A stretch of DNA of 64,000 bases, taken from CAVUWL01 sp963700105. Lineage in GTDB: Bacteria; Actinomycetota; Thermoleophilia; Solirubrobacterales; 70-9. Below are positions 50,472 to 59,530 of the stretch, in pieces. The stretch covers positions 124,001 through 188,000 of the forward strand of contig CAVOWL010000005.1 of assembly GCA_963700105.1 (NCBI GenBank). The letters are read 5' to 3'. The notes below the pieces were generated by a model. That model was not told the origin of the DNA and did not search any database. It saw nothing but the letters and a program-made list of their open reading frames with translations. Each line of letters starts with the position of its first letter. The stretch's first letter is position 1. Made by a program: the position numbers and the translations under genes.

Positions 50472-51158
50472 ATGAGCCTTGCCCGGCCAGAGGCAGACGG
50501 TCCACTGCGACGCGAGCGGCTGCGAACCGCGCGGCTTTACTTCGTCTGCGATGCAATGCCCGGCGGAGCCCAACCCGAACCCCTGCTACGCGCGGCTCTA
50601 GACGGCGGCGTTGACATCGTGCAACTTCGCGAGAAGAGGCTCGAGCGCCCGGCGCTGGAACGCTCCGCGCGCACCTTCCGCCGCCTCTGCGACACCTATG
50701 GGGTCTTGTTCATCGTCAACGACGACCCCCATCTGGCGCTGGCTTGCGATGCCGACGGTGTCCACGTTGGCCAAGAGGACGTCGCGGTCAAGGAGGCGCG
50801 CGATGCGATCGGCCCCGACGCGATCCTCGGCCTCTCAACCCACTCCGAGGATCAGGTTGGCGCTGCCCGTGAGCTCGGCGTTGACTACATCAGCGTCGGC
50901 CCGGTCTGGGAGACCCCGACCAAGCCGGGCCGGGCGGCGGTTGGGCTTGAGCTCGTCTCATTCGCCGCCCGCCAAACGGCCCCTCCATTCTTTGCGATCG
51001 GTGGGATCGACCCTGCCAACGCCGCCCAGGTGGTCGGCGCCGGAGCGCGAAGACTGGCCGTTGTGAGGGCGATTCGTGATGCCGAGAATCCAGCGGCGGC
51101 GGCCGAAGCAATTCGAGAAGCCTTCGCGCAGGTTGGGGACGTGGCACCCGGTGGCTGA
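50472..51158 (+). CDS. thiE: Thiamine-phosphate synthase
   Basis: Joins the pyrimidine and thiazole phosphates. About 228 residues with DGGVDIVQLREKR, GVLFIVNDDPHLAL, GVHVGQEDV, DYISVGPVWETPTKPG and PFFAIGGIDPANA. All are canonical. It is divergent from thiO, and the plus strand has no THI box before it, so it is not evidently under TPP control. The ATG at 50472 begins an extra 28-residue segment (MSLARPEADGPLRRERLR...) before the barrel. The next gene overlaps its stop. Confidence 0.95.
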   Translation: MSLARPEADGPLRRERLRTARLYFVCDAMPGGAQPEPLLRAALDGGVDIVQLREKRLERPALERSARTFRRLCDTYGVLFIVNDDPHLALACDADGVHVGQEDVAVKEARDAIGPDAILGLSTHSEDQVGAARELGVDYISVGPVWETPTKPGRAAVGLELVSFAARQTAPPFFAIGGIDPANAAQVVGAGARRLAVVRAIRDAENPAAAAEAIREAFAQVGDVAPGG

Positions 51159-51663
51159 GTCGCGCGCGGTGCGCAAGCGAAAGCAGCGAAGCGTCGAGGG
51201 CGGATCGCGAGAGCGCCTCCAGCGCGGCTACGCCCGCGCCGAGGAGCGAAACCGTGAGGCCCGCGAGGCGCTGCGGCCTTTGGCCGAGGGCGCCCGCCCG
51301 CTGGTCGTAACTATCGGATCGATCGTCTCTGCGCTGATCGCGGCTTCGATCCTGCTCGGCTACGTGATCGGGATCCATGCCGATGGCAGCCGGCCGAAGC
51401 TGGCCCAGATTCTCGCCCCCGCACTGTTGATGGGGATCATGGCCTGGGGCATGTGGCGGGCTCGCTACTGGGCCGTGCTCGGCTTTCAGTTCATTCTGGT
51501 CGTCTTGATCCTCAGCGCCGTCTTTGGCCTGGCTGCAAACGCGGCAAGCCCCGGCCGGGTCGCGGCCACCCTGGCCCTGCTCGCCATATGCGGCGGCTTC
51601 TTCTATTTCATGATCAAGGCGATGGCGCGGATCCAGATGCCGCAGCGCCTGCCCCGAGACTGA
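51151..51663 (+). CDS. Four-helix membrane protein of unknown function
   Basis: A basic protein of about 170 residues: an Arg/Lys-rich N-terminus (about 1-45), then four hydrophobic segments (LVVTIGSIVSALIAASILLG, LAQILAPALLMGIMAWGMW, AVLGFQFILVVLILSAVFG, VAATLALLAICGGFFYFMI). No family is recognised. The GTG at 51151 overlaps the thiE stop by eight bases, suggesting co-translation. A role near thiamine is not implied. Confidence 0.65.
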   Translation: MAESRAVRKRKQRSVEGGSRERLQRGYARAEERNREAREALRPLAEGARPLVVTIGSIVSALIAASILLGYVIGIHADGSRPKLAQILAPALLMGIMAWGMWRARYWAVLGFQFILVVLILSAVFGLAANAASPGRVAATLALLAICGGFFYFMIKAMARIQMPQRLPRD

Positions 51664-51685
51664 GCGTTCTATAGGCTCAGGATCG

Positions 51686-53053
51686 ATGTCAGATTCCTAT
51701 GACCTGATCGTCATCGGCGGCGGCCCCGGGGGCTACGTCGCGGCGATTCGCGCCGCCCAACTGGGCAAGAAGACGGCCGTGATCGAGCGCGACAAGGCCG
51801 GCGGGCGCTGTCTCAACTACGCCTGCATACCGGCGAAGACGATTCTGCATACCGCGGAGATCTACGACCAGGCTCGTAACGGGGCCGAGCTCGGCATCAA
51901 GGCAAAGGGAATCTCGCTCGACTGGGATGCGCTGGGGCGCCGCCGCGCCGCGGTCTCGGAGTCGCTCTCGGGCGGGGTCAAGATGCTGTGGCAGAAAAAC
52001 AAAGTGTCGCTTATCGAGGGCAGCGCCTCGCTGGCGGCGAACGGAGCGGTGGAGGTCGACGGCAAGAGCTATGAGGCCGCCGCCGTGGTGCTTGCCACGG
52101 GTTCGGCCGCGCAGCCGATCCCCGGAGTCGAGTTCGGCGGTCGGGTTTTGGACACCTGGGGAGCCTGGTCCCTGGCGGAGCTGCCGCGGCGGATCGCGGT
52201 GGTCGGGGCGGGGTCCTCGGGCTGCGAGATTGCTTCGGCCTACGGCCGTTTCGGTACCGAGGTCCTGCTGATCGAGATGCTCGAGCAGATCCTCCCAGCC
52301 GAGGACCGCGACATCGTCCGGGTGGTGGAGCGCAGCTTCAAGAAGCAGAACATCTCGATCTCCACCGGAACCCCGGTCCAGACCGTCGAGGCGGGCAAGG
52401 AGTCGGTGAAGTTCACCTATGGCGACAGCTCGGCGGAGGTCGACTACCTTCTGATCGCCGGCGGCCGCGCGCCCGATACCGAGGGGCTCGGCCTGACCGA
52501 GGCGGGGGTCGAGTTAGCCGCCAACGGCAAGGTCAAAGTTGATGAGTTCCAGCGCACCTCCAATCCCAAGATCTATGCGATCGGTGACCTGGTCAACGGC
52601 AAGGCGCTGGCCCACAAGGCCTCAGAGGAGGGCGTCGTCGCGGCCGAACACGCGGCCGGGCTCCGGACCCAACCGGTCGACCAGAACCTGATTGCCGGCG
52701 CGACCTTCTGCCACCCCCAGGTGGCCAGCGTCGGGCTCACCGAGGCAGCTGCCAGGGAGGCGGGACATGAGGTCAAGGTCGGCAAACTCAAACTGGGTGG
52801 GGTCGGGGCGGCCACGGTCTATGACGACAAAGATGGTCTCGTCAAGCTTGTGATCGACTCAACCTATGGCGAGATTCTGGGCGCCCATATCGTCGGCAAC
52901 CGCGCCTGCGACATGATCGCTGAGTTGGTGGCGACGATGGCGCTGGAGGGCGGCTACCAGGAGCTGGAGCGGATCGTCCATCCACACCCGACGATCTCTG
53001 AGGCGATCCTCGATGCGGCCCGAGCCGTCGATGGCTGGGCAATCCACGCCTAG
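51686..53053 (+). CDS. lpdA: Dihydrolipoyl dehydrogenase (E3)
   Basis: Re-oxidises dihydrolipoyl groups of 2-oxoacid dehydrogenases with NAD+. The 455 residues have the FAD motif VIGGGPGGYVAAIRAAQLG, the redox disulfide in GGRCLNYACIPAK (Cys42, Cys47), the NAD-binding VVGAGSSGCEIASAYGRFG and the C-terminal HPHPTISEAI that provides the catalytic His-Glu. Length and motifs are normal. The E1 and E2 genes follow after one intervening gene, so a complete complex is encoded. Confidence 0.97.
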   Translation: MSDSYDLIVIGGGPGGYVAAIRAAQLGKKTAVIERDKAGGRCLNYACIPAKTILHTAEIYDQARNGAELGIKAKGISLDWDALGRRRAAVSESLSGGVKMLWQKNKVSLIEGSASLAANGAVEVDGKSYEAAAVVLATGSAAQPIPGVEFGGRVLDTWGAWSLAELPRRIAVVGAGSSGCEIASAYGRFGTEVLLIEMLEQILPAEDRDIVRVVERSFKKQNISISTGTPVQTVEAGKESVKFTYGDSSAEVDYLLIAGGRAPDTEGLGLTEAGVELAANGKVKVDEFQRTSNPKIYAIGDLVNGKALAHKASEEGVVAAEHAAGLRTQPVDQNLIAGATFCHPQVASVGLTEAAAREAGHEVKVGKLKLGGVGAATVYDDKDGLVKLVIDSTYGEILGAHIVGNRACDMIAELVATMALEGGYQELERIVHPHPTISEAILDAARAVDGWAIHA

Positions 53054-53630
53054 GGCGAGCTTCTTTTTCGACCTCGGCTCGCCGTATTCCTACCTTGCGG
53101 CAGAGCGGATCAGCGGGCTGTTTGCCGCGGCCGATTTGGCTCAACCGGTCTGGCAGCCGGTTCTTCTGGGCGGATTGTTCCGCCACTTTGGCCGCAGCTC
53201 ATGGGGCGCCGGCCCCGACCGCGAGCGTCGGATGGCCGAGGTTGAGAGGCGCAGTCTGGCCTACGGCCTGCCGGCGCTCGCCTGGCCCCAGCCTTGGCCC
53301 GCCGACACGCTGTTCGCAATGCGGGTTGCGACGTTTGCCAAGCAGACGGGCCGTACCGTCTCCTTTTCGCTGGCCGCCTTTCGTCAAGCCTTCGCCGCCG
53401 GGCGCGATCTCTCTGAGCCCGACAACGTCCTGATCGCAGCAGCGGCCTGCGAGCTTCACCCCAGGGCGCTGCTCAAAGCTGCGGCCACCACCGCGGTCAA
53501 AGAGGCGCTGCGGAGGACAACGGAGGGGGCCGCCGCTGCGGGGGTGAGCGGGGTTCCGTGCGTCGTGGTCGGCGGCGAGGTTTTCTGGGGCGATGAGCGG
53601 CTCGAGGAAGCGGTCGAAGCGGCAAGCTAA
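53031..53630 (+). CDS. DsbA-family protein, 2-hydroxychromene-2-carboxylate isomerase-like
   Basis: About 199 residues of thioredoxin fold: FFFDLGSPYSYLAAERI (about 10-26), a helical insert, and GVSGVPCVVVGGEVFWGDERLEE at the end. The active-site position carries Ser in GSPYSYLA instead of CxxC, as in HCCA isomerases that use glutathione or related thiols. The ATG at 53031 lies within the end of lpdA (23-bp overlap). Its place between E3 and E1 genes is unexplained. Confidence 0.85.
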   Translation: MAGQSTPRASFFFDLGSPYSYLAAERISGLFAAADLAQPVWQPVLLGGLFRHFGRSSWGAGPDRERRMAEVERRSLAYGLPALAWPQPWPADTLFAMRVATFAKQTGRTVSFSLAAFRQAFAAGRDLSEPDNVLIAAAACELHPRALLKAAATTAVKEALRRTTEGAAAAGVSGVPCVVVGGEVFWGDERLEEAVEAAS

Positions 53631-53641
53631 GGTCAGTCGCG

Positions 53642-54820
53642 ATGGCCGATCTTCCCGACGCCGCCACCTGCTACCAGCTGCTCGCGCGGATGGCGCTGAT
53701 CCGCCGTTTTGAGGAGGAGGCGGGGCGCCAATACCAACGGGCAAAAGCGGGTGGGTTCCTGCACCTGGCGATCGGTGAGGAGGCGACGATCGTTGGCACC
53801 GCCTCGGTGATGGGCGAGGAGGACTACCTGATCGGCACCTACCGCACCCACGGTCACGCGATCGCTCGCGGCACCGCACCCGAGGCGGTGATGGCGGAGC
53901 TCTTTGGCCGAGTCGACGGGACCAGCGGCGGCCGCGGTGGTTCGATGCACATTTTCGATCGCGAGCACCGATTCATGGGGGGCTACGGGATCGTCGGCGG
54001 CAACCTGCCGATCGGCGCAGGACTCGCCCTTTCCTCTGAGTACAAGGGCGAGGACTCGGTGACCGTGTGCATGTTCGGCGATGGTGCCTCAAACACCGGG
54101 AACTTCGGGGAGACGATGAACCTCGCGGCGCTTTGGAAGCTCCCGATCTTCTTCCTGGTCGAGAACAACCTCTACGGGATGGGCACCTCGGTGGAGCGAC
54201 ACTCCGCCCAAACCGACCTCTCCAAAAAGGCTGAGGGATACGGCATCCCTGGGAAGCGGATCGACGGAATGGATGTGATTGCCGTACGCCAGGGCGTCAG
54301 CGAGGGAATCCGGCTTGCCCGTGAGGAGCGGCGACCGACCGTACTCGAGGCTTTCACGTACCGCTACCGCGGCCACTCCGCGGCCGATCCGGAGGTCTAC
54401 CGCCAGCGCGAGGAGGTCGAGCAGTGGCGCCAGAAGGATCCGATCGAGAGCTTTGCGAGGCGCTGTCAGGAGGCGGGCGTTCTGGGCGAGCGCGAGCTGG
54501 CCGAGGTACGCGACAAGGCCGAGCGCGAGGTGAAGGCGGCGGTCCGCTTTGCAGAGGCTTCTCCCGAACCGGCCCTCGACACGCTCTATGAGAATCTCTA
54601 TGTGCTCGAGAGCGACAGCGGCTGGTACGCGGTAGATGAGCGCAGTCCACATCCCCACCGCGGCGAGCACGAGGACCGGATGCCCGATGCCGCCCGCGAG
54701 CTTGCCGAAGCCGGAGCCGCCTATGCCGGGCAGCCCGACGGACCGCGACCCAACCCTGCTGTACATGGCGACGCCAACGAGGGGGTCGAGCCCGAGGTCG
54801 CCTCGGAGCGAGAGGTCTAA
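53642..54820 (+). CDS. pdhA: 2-Oxoacid dehydrogenase E1 alpha subunit (pyruvate dehydrogenase type)
   Basis: Thiamine-diphosphate decarboxylase subunit. The 392 residues contain RTHGHAIARGTAPEAVMAE, SGGRGGSMHIFD, and the ThDP motif GDGASNTGNFGETMN followed by ENN. YRYRGHSAADP is typical of pyruvate rather than branched-chain E1. A C-terminal extension of about 60 acidic residues (from about 330) is longer than in E1 alpha of Bacillus. Whether the natural substrate is pyruvate or acetoin cannot be told from sequence. Confidence 0.9.
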   Translation: MADLPDAATCYQLLARMALIRRFEEEAGRQYQRAKAGGFLHLAIGEEATIVGTASVMGEEDYLIGTYRTHGHAIARGTAPEAVMAELFGRVDGTSGGRGGSMHIFDREHRFMGGYGIVGGNLPIGAGLALSSEYKGEDSVTVCMFGDGASNTGNFGETMNLAALWKLPIFFLVENNLYGMGTSVERHSAQTDLSKKAEGYGIPGKRIDGMDVIAVRQGVSEGIRLAREERRPTVLEAFTYRYRGHSAADPEVYRQREEVEQWRQKDPIESFARRCQEAGVLGERELAEVRDKAEREVKAAVRFAEASPEPALDTLYENLYVLESDSGWYAVDERSPHPHRGEHEDRMPDAARELAEAGAAYAGQPDGPRPNPAVHGDANEGVEPEVASEREV

Positions 54821-55815
54821 TGGCGACGCTACGGATGCGCGAAGCGTTGCGCGATGCGATGGCTGAGGAGATGCGCCGCGACGAGTCGGTCATCTTGATG
54901 GGCGAGGACGTCGGGGTCTTTCAGGGCGCCTTCAAGGTGAGTGAAGGCCTGCTCGAGGAGTTCGGCGAGCGGCGGGTGCGCGACACACCGATCTCAGAGA
55001 ACACGATCGTGGGCACAGCGGTCGGCGCGGCGATGGGCGGATTGCGCCCGATCGTCGAGCTGATGACTGTCAACTTCTCACTGCTGGCCCTGGATCAGAT
55101 CGTCAACCACGCCGCCGCAATCCCCTACATGTTCAATGGACAGGCCCGGGTCCCGATCGTGATCCGCATGCCCGGCGGCGGCGGACACCAGTTGGGCCCC
55201 ACCCACTCGCACAGCTTTGAGTCCCTCTACCTCCAGGTCCCGGGACTGCTTGTGGCCTGTCCCTCCACCCCGGCCGACGGCAAGGCACTGCTGAAGACGG
55301 CAATCCGAGACGACAATCCCGTCATCTTCATCGAGCACGAGTCGCTCTACGGAGTTCGCGGGGAGGTGGCAGATGAAGAGCAGGAGGTTGTTGGTTTCGG
55401 CCGGGCGGCGGTGCGCCGCGAGGGGACCGACGTGACGATAGTCGGAGTACTGAAGATGGCCCAGGTCGTCGAGAGGGCGGCGACCCAGCTTTCACATGAA
55501 CACAACGTCGAGGCCGAGGTGATTGATCCGCGCACCCTGCGGCCACTTGACCTCGACACGATCCTTGAGTCGGTGCGAAAGACCAACCATGCTGTGATCG
55601 TCGAGGAGGGCTGGCCGCATGGCGGCGTCGGCGCCAACCTGTCGACGTTGATAACCGAGCAGGCCTTCGACTACCTCGATGCGCCGGTCCAACGAGTGAC
55701 CGGCGCCGACGTTCATATGCCCTACTCCAAGCGACTCGAGCAGGCCGCGATCCCCCATGAGGAGCACGTGGTCAAGGCTTGCCTGGCGGCGCTTTCGGGG
55801 TCCCTCAATGGTTGA
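54820..55815 (+). CDS. pdhB: 2-Oxoacid dehydrogenase E1 beta subunit
   Basis: The 331 residues pair with E1 alpha to form the decarboxylase. MREALRDAMAEEMRRDESVI, LMGEDVGVFQGAF, ISENTIVGTAVGAAMGGLRP and EGWPHGGVGANLSTLI are standard. The ATG overlaps the E1 alpha stop (TAATG). The stop lies eight bases into E2. Confidence 0.95.
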   Translation: MATLRMREALRDAMAEEMRRDESVILMGEDVGVFQGAFKVSEGLLEEFGERRVRDTPISENTIVGTAVGAAMGGLRPIVELMTVNFSLLALDQIVNHAAAIPYMFNGQARVPIVIRMPGGGGHQLGPTHSHSFESLYLQVPGLLVACPSTPADGKALLKTAIRDDNPVIFIEHESLYGVRGEVADEEQEVVGFGRAAVRREGTDVTIVGVLKMAQVVERAATQLSHEHNVEAEVIDPRTLRPLDLDTILESVRKTNHAVIVEEGWPHGGVGANLSTLITEQAFDYLDAPVQRVTGADVHMPYSKRLEQAAIPHEEHVVKACLAALSGSLNG

Positions 55816-57019
55816 CGTCTTGATGCCCAGGCTCTCGGACTCGATGGAGGAGGGAACAATCCTGCAATGGCTAAAGAGCGTTGGAGAGGAGGTCGCGGTT
55901 GGGGAGGAGCTGGTCGAGATTGAAACCGACAAGGCCAACATGGCCTATGAGAGCGACACCGCGGGAACGCTGATCGAGATCCTCGCCGAGAGCGGACAGA
56001 CACTTCCGATCGGCGCCGTGATTGCTCGCGTCGGCGTTAAGGGCGAGGTGCCCAGGGGGAAATCCGAGCGGCCCGAAGCCCCCCAAGCCGAGCCGGCCCC
56101 TACCAGCGCCGCCGGCCCGACGCCAACCGGACCACGGCCATCCGGGGCCAGGCCGAAGGCCTCTCCGCTGGCGCGGCGGATCGCCAAGCAAAAGGGCCTG
56201 GAGCTCAGCGAGCTTCAGGGCTCTGGGCCGGGGGGTCGCGTTCTGAAGGCCGACGTTGAAAGGGCCGGAGCCTCAATCGCCGCCCCTGCGCTGTCGCAAG
56301 CCGCCTCACAAAGCACCGCCAGGGCGAAGGGTGAGACGACCTATGAGGAGCTGAGCAAACTCCAAACGACGGTTGCGCGGCGGATGGCGGAGTCAAAGGC
56401 GACCGCACCACACTTCTACCTGTCGGCTGAGGTCGATATGGGACTGGCCGTCGAGGCCCGCGCTCGACTAAAGGCAGCGGCGGGTTCGGGGGAGATCGTG
56501 CCGTCATTCAACGACATGGTGGTCAAGGCAAGCGCGCTGGCCCTACGGGAGCATCCGCGCGCCAACGGTGCCTATCGCGACGGCCGCCTCGAGCTCTATT
56601 CAAGGGTCAACGTCGGGATCGCGGTCGCCGGTGCAGGTGCGCTGGTGGTCCCCACGGTCTTTGACGCCGATCTCAAGGGCCTGCGCCAAATTGCCTCAGA
56701 GTCTCGCGTCCTGGCAGAGCGTGCCCGAGCTGCCCAGATCACCCCGCCCGAGCTCTCCGGTGCCACCTTCACGGTTTCCAACCTCGGGATGTTTGGAATC
56801 GACAGCTTCGCCGCGGTGATCAACCCGCCACAGGCGGCGATTCTCGCCGTCGGGGCGATCAAGAGCCGGCCCCTGGTTTGCGATGGCGAGATTGGGCCCG
56901 GGCAGCTGATGCAGGTCACCCTCGCCTGCGATCACCGAATTCTCTACGGAGCCGAGGGTGCGGCGTTCCTGGCGAGGATCCGAAGCTACCTGCAAGAGCC
57001 GCTCTCACTCGCCCTCTGA
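55808..57019 (+). CDS. pdhC: Dihydrolipoyl acyltransferase (E2)
   Basis: The core of the complex, carrying the acyl group on a lipoyl arm. About 403 residues: one lipoyl domain (1-76, IETDKANM with lipoyl Lys42), an Ala/Pro linker, a peripheral subunit-binding domain (ASPLARRIAKQKGLELSEL, about 118-137) and the catalytic domain. The conserved HRxxDG active-site motif near the C-terminus reads DHRILYGAEG, so Asp is replaced by Tyr. The ATG at 55808 is chosen because it starts the lipoyl domain (MVDVLMPRLSD). Confidence 0.94.
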   Translation: MVDVLMPRLSDSMEEGTILQWLKSVGEEVAVGEELVEIETDKANMAYESDTAGTLIEILAESGQTLPIGAVIARVGVKGEVPRGKSERPEAPQAEPAPTSAAGPTPTGPRPSGARPKASPLARRIAKQKGLELSELQGSGPGGRVLKADVERAGASIAAPALSQAASQSTARAKGETTYEELSKLQTTVARRMAESKATAPHFYLSAEVDMGLAVEARARLKAAAGSGEIVPSFNDMVVKASALALREHPRANGAYRDGRLELYSRVNVGIAVAGAGALVVPTVFDADLKGLRQIASESRVLAERARAAQITPPELSGATFTVSNLGMFGIDSFAAVINPPQAAILAVGAIKSRPLVCDGEIGPGQLMQVTLACDHRILYGAEGAAFLARIRSYLQEPLSLAL

Positions 57020-57080
57020 GGAAGCTCGATCGACTTGGATCGGCCCCCGGCGTGGAGCCTCCGAGCTGCCGCTCGGTCGC

Positions 57081-58733
57081 TCAACAGCCGCCCGCTTCCC
57101 CGGCCAGAGCGCTCAGAGCGCTGCCCAGGGAGAACTCGGCCGAGACCCGCAGGATCCCGGCGTGCTCGGCCCGCACCTGGGTCCAAGGGCCGCGGCGCAT
57201 GACGCAGCCGGCGCCGCGTGCAATTGACCAGTAAGGAGTGAAGTTGACGCGGACCAGAAATTCGCCCGGTCGCGAGACGTCCAGGCCGAAGCTCTGGCGC
57301 CCAATCCACAAGGTTTGGGCGCGGCTCGCTCCCAGCGGCGCGACGATCGGATCGGGATCGCGGACCGAATAGATCCGCCAGTTGGCCGAATGCCAGCGCG
57401 GCGTCAGGTAGCGCGGGGCGCTCAGGATCAGCTGTCGCTCCCCCAGCGAGGAGTAGTCGAGCGGTGCCGCGGGCAGCGCCACGTAGGAGACCGCGTTGCG
57501 GCGCAGCCATTCGCGATAGGAGCGCTCAGTGAGCGCTCCTTCGTTATAGAAGATGCCGTCTCGCGTGGTGTCAAGCTGGCGCAACCAACCGCGGGCCAGG
57601 TCAAAGGCTGGGGCCAGATAGGCCGACTCCCAGTGATCGGCGGTGGGCGGCACCTCGATCCGCATTCCCTGCGTGGAATGCGCGCGTAACCACCTCGCCG
57701 CGGGGCGAAAATATGCCGCCGAGGTGGCCGGATCATTGGCGCTTCGAACAATCTGGCTGACGCTCGCCGTCACCTGCCAGTAAAGGCCACCGGCGAGGGT
57801 CAGGGCAATCACGATCAGCGGCACCGAAGGTCGACGCGCCAAAACCACCGCCGCCAGCACCGGGCCGCCGAAAAGTGCACCGAGGCGGATCGCGTTTCCC
57901 CCGAGTGGATTGGGCACAAGCCAAAGCAGGGTCGAGGCAAGCAGGTAGCCGGTTAGCACCCATCGCAACTGGCGCTCCTCGGCGGCAACCCCGCGGGTCA
58001 CGTAGAGGGCTGCACCGCACCAAAGCGGGATTGCCAGGTAGGAGGAAAATGAGAAGGGAAATTGACCGGGTTCGGGGAAGGCGAGGTTGGGAACGATGAT
58101 CAAAACGAGCGCCAGACCAGCCACCCAGAGTGCGAGGCGGTTGACCTGGCGCAGCCGCCCGAGCGAGGCGGCCGCAATGACGCCCGCCAAGAAGGCCGCC
58201 GCCACCGGGCTCGAGAGCGCGCACCCCGCCGCGGCGAGAAGCGCCGACTTGGAGCGACCGAGCTGCAGGTTGCGCAGCGCGGCGAGCCCGAACGCGACCC
58301 CCAGGGCAAAGGGCAGCTGGCCCTCGGCCAGCAGGGTCACCACGCCTGCGGCAAACCAAAGTGTCGCCCAGCGCGCCGCCGCTCCCCAGCGCTCGCGCAC
58401 CAGCCGATCGAAGAGGTAAGAGGAGACGATCACAGCGACCGCCCCCACCGCCTGGGGGCCGAGCAGCGAGGCGAGGGGTGGAAAGATGACGCTGTAGGTC
58501 AGCGTGTAATGACCCCCATACCAGCTGCCGTTCCAGATCGCCAGTCCCGCTCGCTGGAAAAGCTCGGTGCGAAATACCTGTGCGGCGAGGTCGCCCACCT
58601 TGGGGTCCCAGGCCATCATCACCGCTGCCAGCGCGGAGCTGAGCACGACGGCGGGGAGCCACTCTGGTCGAAGAGCCTTGGACTGGACCATCAGCGCAGA
58701 TAAGGATACGGCGAGGGCCTGCAACGATTTCAA
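57081..58733 (-). CDS. Polytopic membrane protein, GT-C glycosyltransferase-like
   Basis: About 550 residues with roughly ten membrane segments in the first 345 residues, followed by a soluble extracytoplasmic domain (about 350-550). The first loop after helix 1 has an acidic WDPKVGDLAAQVFRTELFQR, and the segment ends GSWYGGHYTLTYSVIFPPL. Helix order and acidic first loop resemble GT-C enzymes or arabinosyltransferase-like proteins of actinobacteria, but no diagnostic motif proves catalysis. TTG at 58733 is only two bases from the lipB start. The ATG at 58691 (MVQSKAL) is an alternative start. Confidence 0.6.
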   Translation of the reverse strand: MKSLQALAVSLSALMVQSKALRPEWLPAVVLSSALAAVMMAWDPKVGDLAAQVFRTELFQRAGLAIWNGSWYGGHYTLTYSVIFPPLASLLGPQAVGAVAVIVSSYLFDRLVRERWGAAARWATLWFAAGVVTLLAEGQLPFALGVAFGLAALRNLQLGRSKSALLAAAGCALSSPVAAAFLAGVIAAASLGRLRQVNRLALWVAGLALVLIIVPNLAFPEPGQFPFSFSSYLAIPLWCGAALYVTRGVAAEERQLRWVLTGYLLASTLLWLVPNPLGGNAIRLGALFGGPVLAAVVLARRPSVPLIVIALTLAGGLYWQVTASVSQIVRSANDPATSAAYFRPAARWLRAHSTQGMRIEVPPTADHWESAYLAPAFDLARGWLRQLDTTRDGIFYNEGALTERSYREWLRRNAVSYVALPAAPLDYSSLGERQLILSAPRYLTPRWHSANWRIYSVRDPDPIVAPLGASRAQTLWIGRQSFGLDVSRPGEFLVRVNFTPYWSIARGAGCVMRRGPWTQVRAEHAGILRVSAEFSLGSALSALAGEAGGC

Positions 58734-58735
58734 TC

Positions 58736-59467
58736 GTGAACTCCGAGATCATGGTTCTGCGTTGCGGCACGGTTCCCTACGAGGAGGCGCGGGCAACCCA
58801 GCGTCGCCTCGAGAAAGAGCGCCAGGCGGGCAGCGTTCCCGACCTGCTGCTGCTGCTCGAGCATCCACCCGTTTACACCCGTGGTCGGCGCTCAACCCCA
58901 GACGAGTTGCCGATGGGCAACCAGTGGTATGAAATGCAGGGGATCGAAATCCGCGATACCGACCGCGGCGGCCGGGTCACTTATCACGGCCCAGGACAAC
59001 TTGTTGTCTACCCGATCATCTCGCTGAGGGCCTACGGCGACGACGTCCACGCCTACGTCCGCAGATTGGAGCTAGTGACGATCGGGGCGCTGGGCGAACA
59101 CGGGCTGAGCACGCAAACAATCGAGGGGCTGACCGGGGTTTGGACCGACGGTCGGGATCCCCGCGGCGGCCCAAGAGCCGGCGCGGCACGAAAGGTGGCT
59201 TCAATCGGAATCCACCTGAGCCGCGGCGTCACCACCCATGGCTTTGCGATCAACGTCAGCAACGACCTGCAGCCGTTTGAGTGGATCGTTCCCTGCGGGA
59301 TCGACGATTGCCGAGTGACCTCGCTAAGCCGTGAGCTTGGCAGCGCTGCGAATCTTGATGTCGTCGCGGCGACGGTGGCGGAGCGGTTCGCGGAGATCTT
59401 CGATCGGAGCCCGGTCGAAACCAAGCTCGGCGAACTGGCGCAAAGCCCAAGTAGGCTCAAGGCATGA
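58736..59467 (+). CDS. lipB: Octanoyl-[ACP]:protein octanoyltransferase
   Basis: Moves octanoate from ACP to apo-E2 lysine. About 243 residues with RGGRVTYHGPGQLVVYP, KVASIGIHLSRGVTTHGFAINV and the catalytic Cys187 in VPCGI with Lys153. GTG at 58736 or ATG at 58751 (MVLRCGTV). It pairs with lipA. Confidence 0.95.
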   Translation: MNSEIMVLRCGTVPYEEARATQRRLEKERQAGSVPDLLLLLEHPPVYTRGRRSTPDELPMGNQWYEMQGIEIRDTDRGGRVTYHGPGQLVVYPIISLRAYGDDVHAYVRRLELVTIGALGEHGLSTQTIEGLTGVWTDGRDPRGGPRAGAARKVASIGIHLSRGVTTHGFAINVSNDLQPFEWIVPCGIDDCRVTSLSRELGSAANLDVVAATVAERFAEIFDRSPVETKLGELAQSPSRLKA

Positions 59468-59530
59468 GTGCACCACCGACGCAGATCCGCTGCTCGCGTC
59501 TTTGCACCGCGACCGGTGTCAAAGGCTGTG

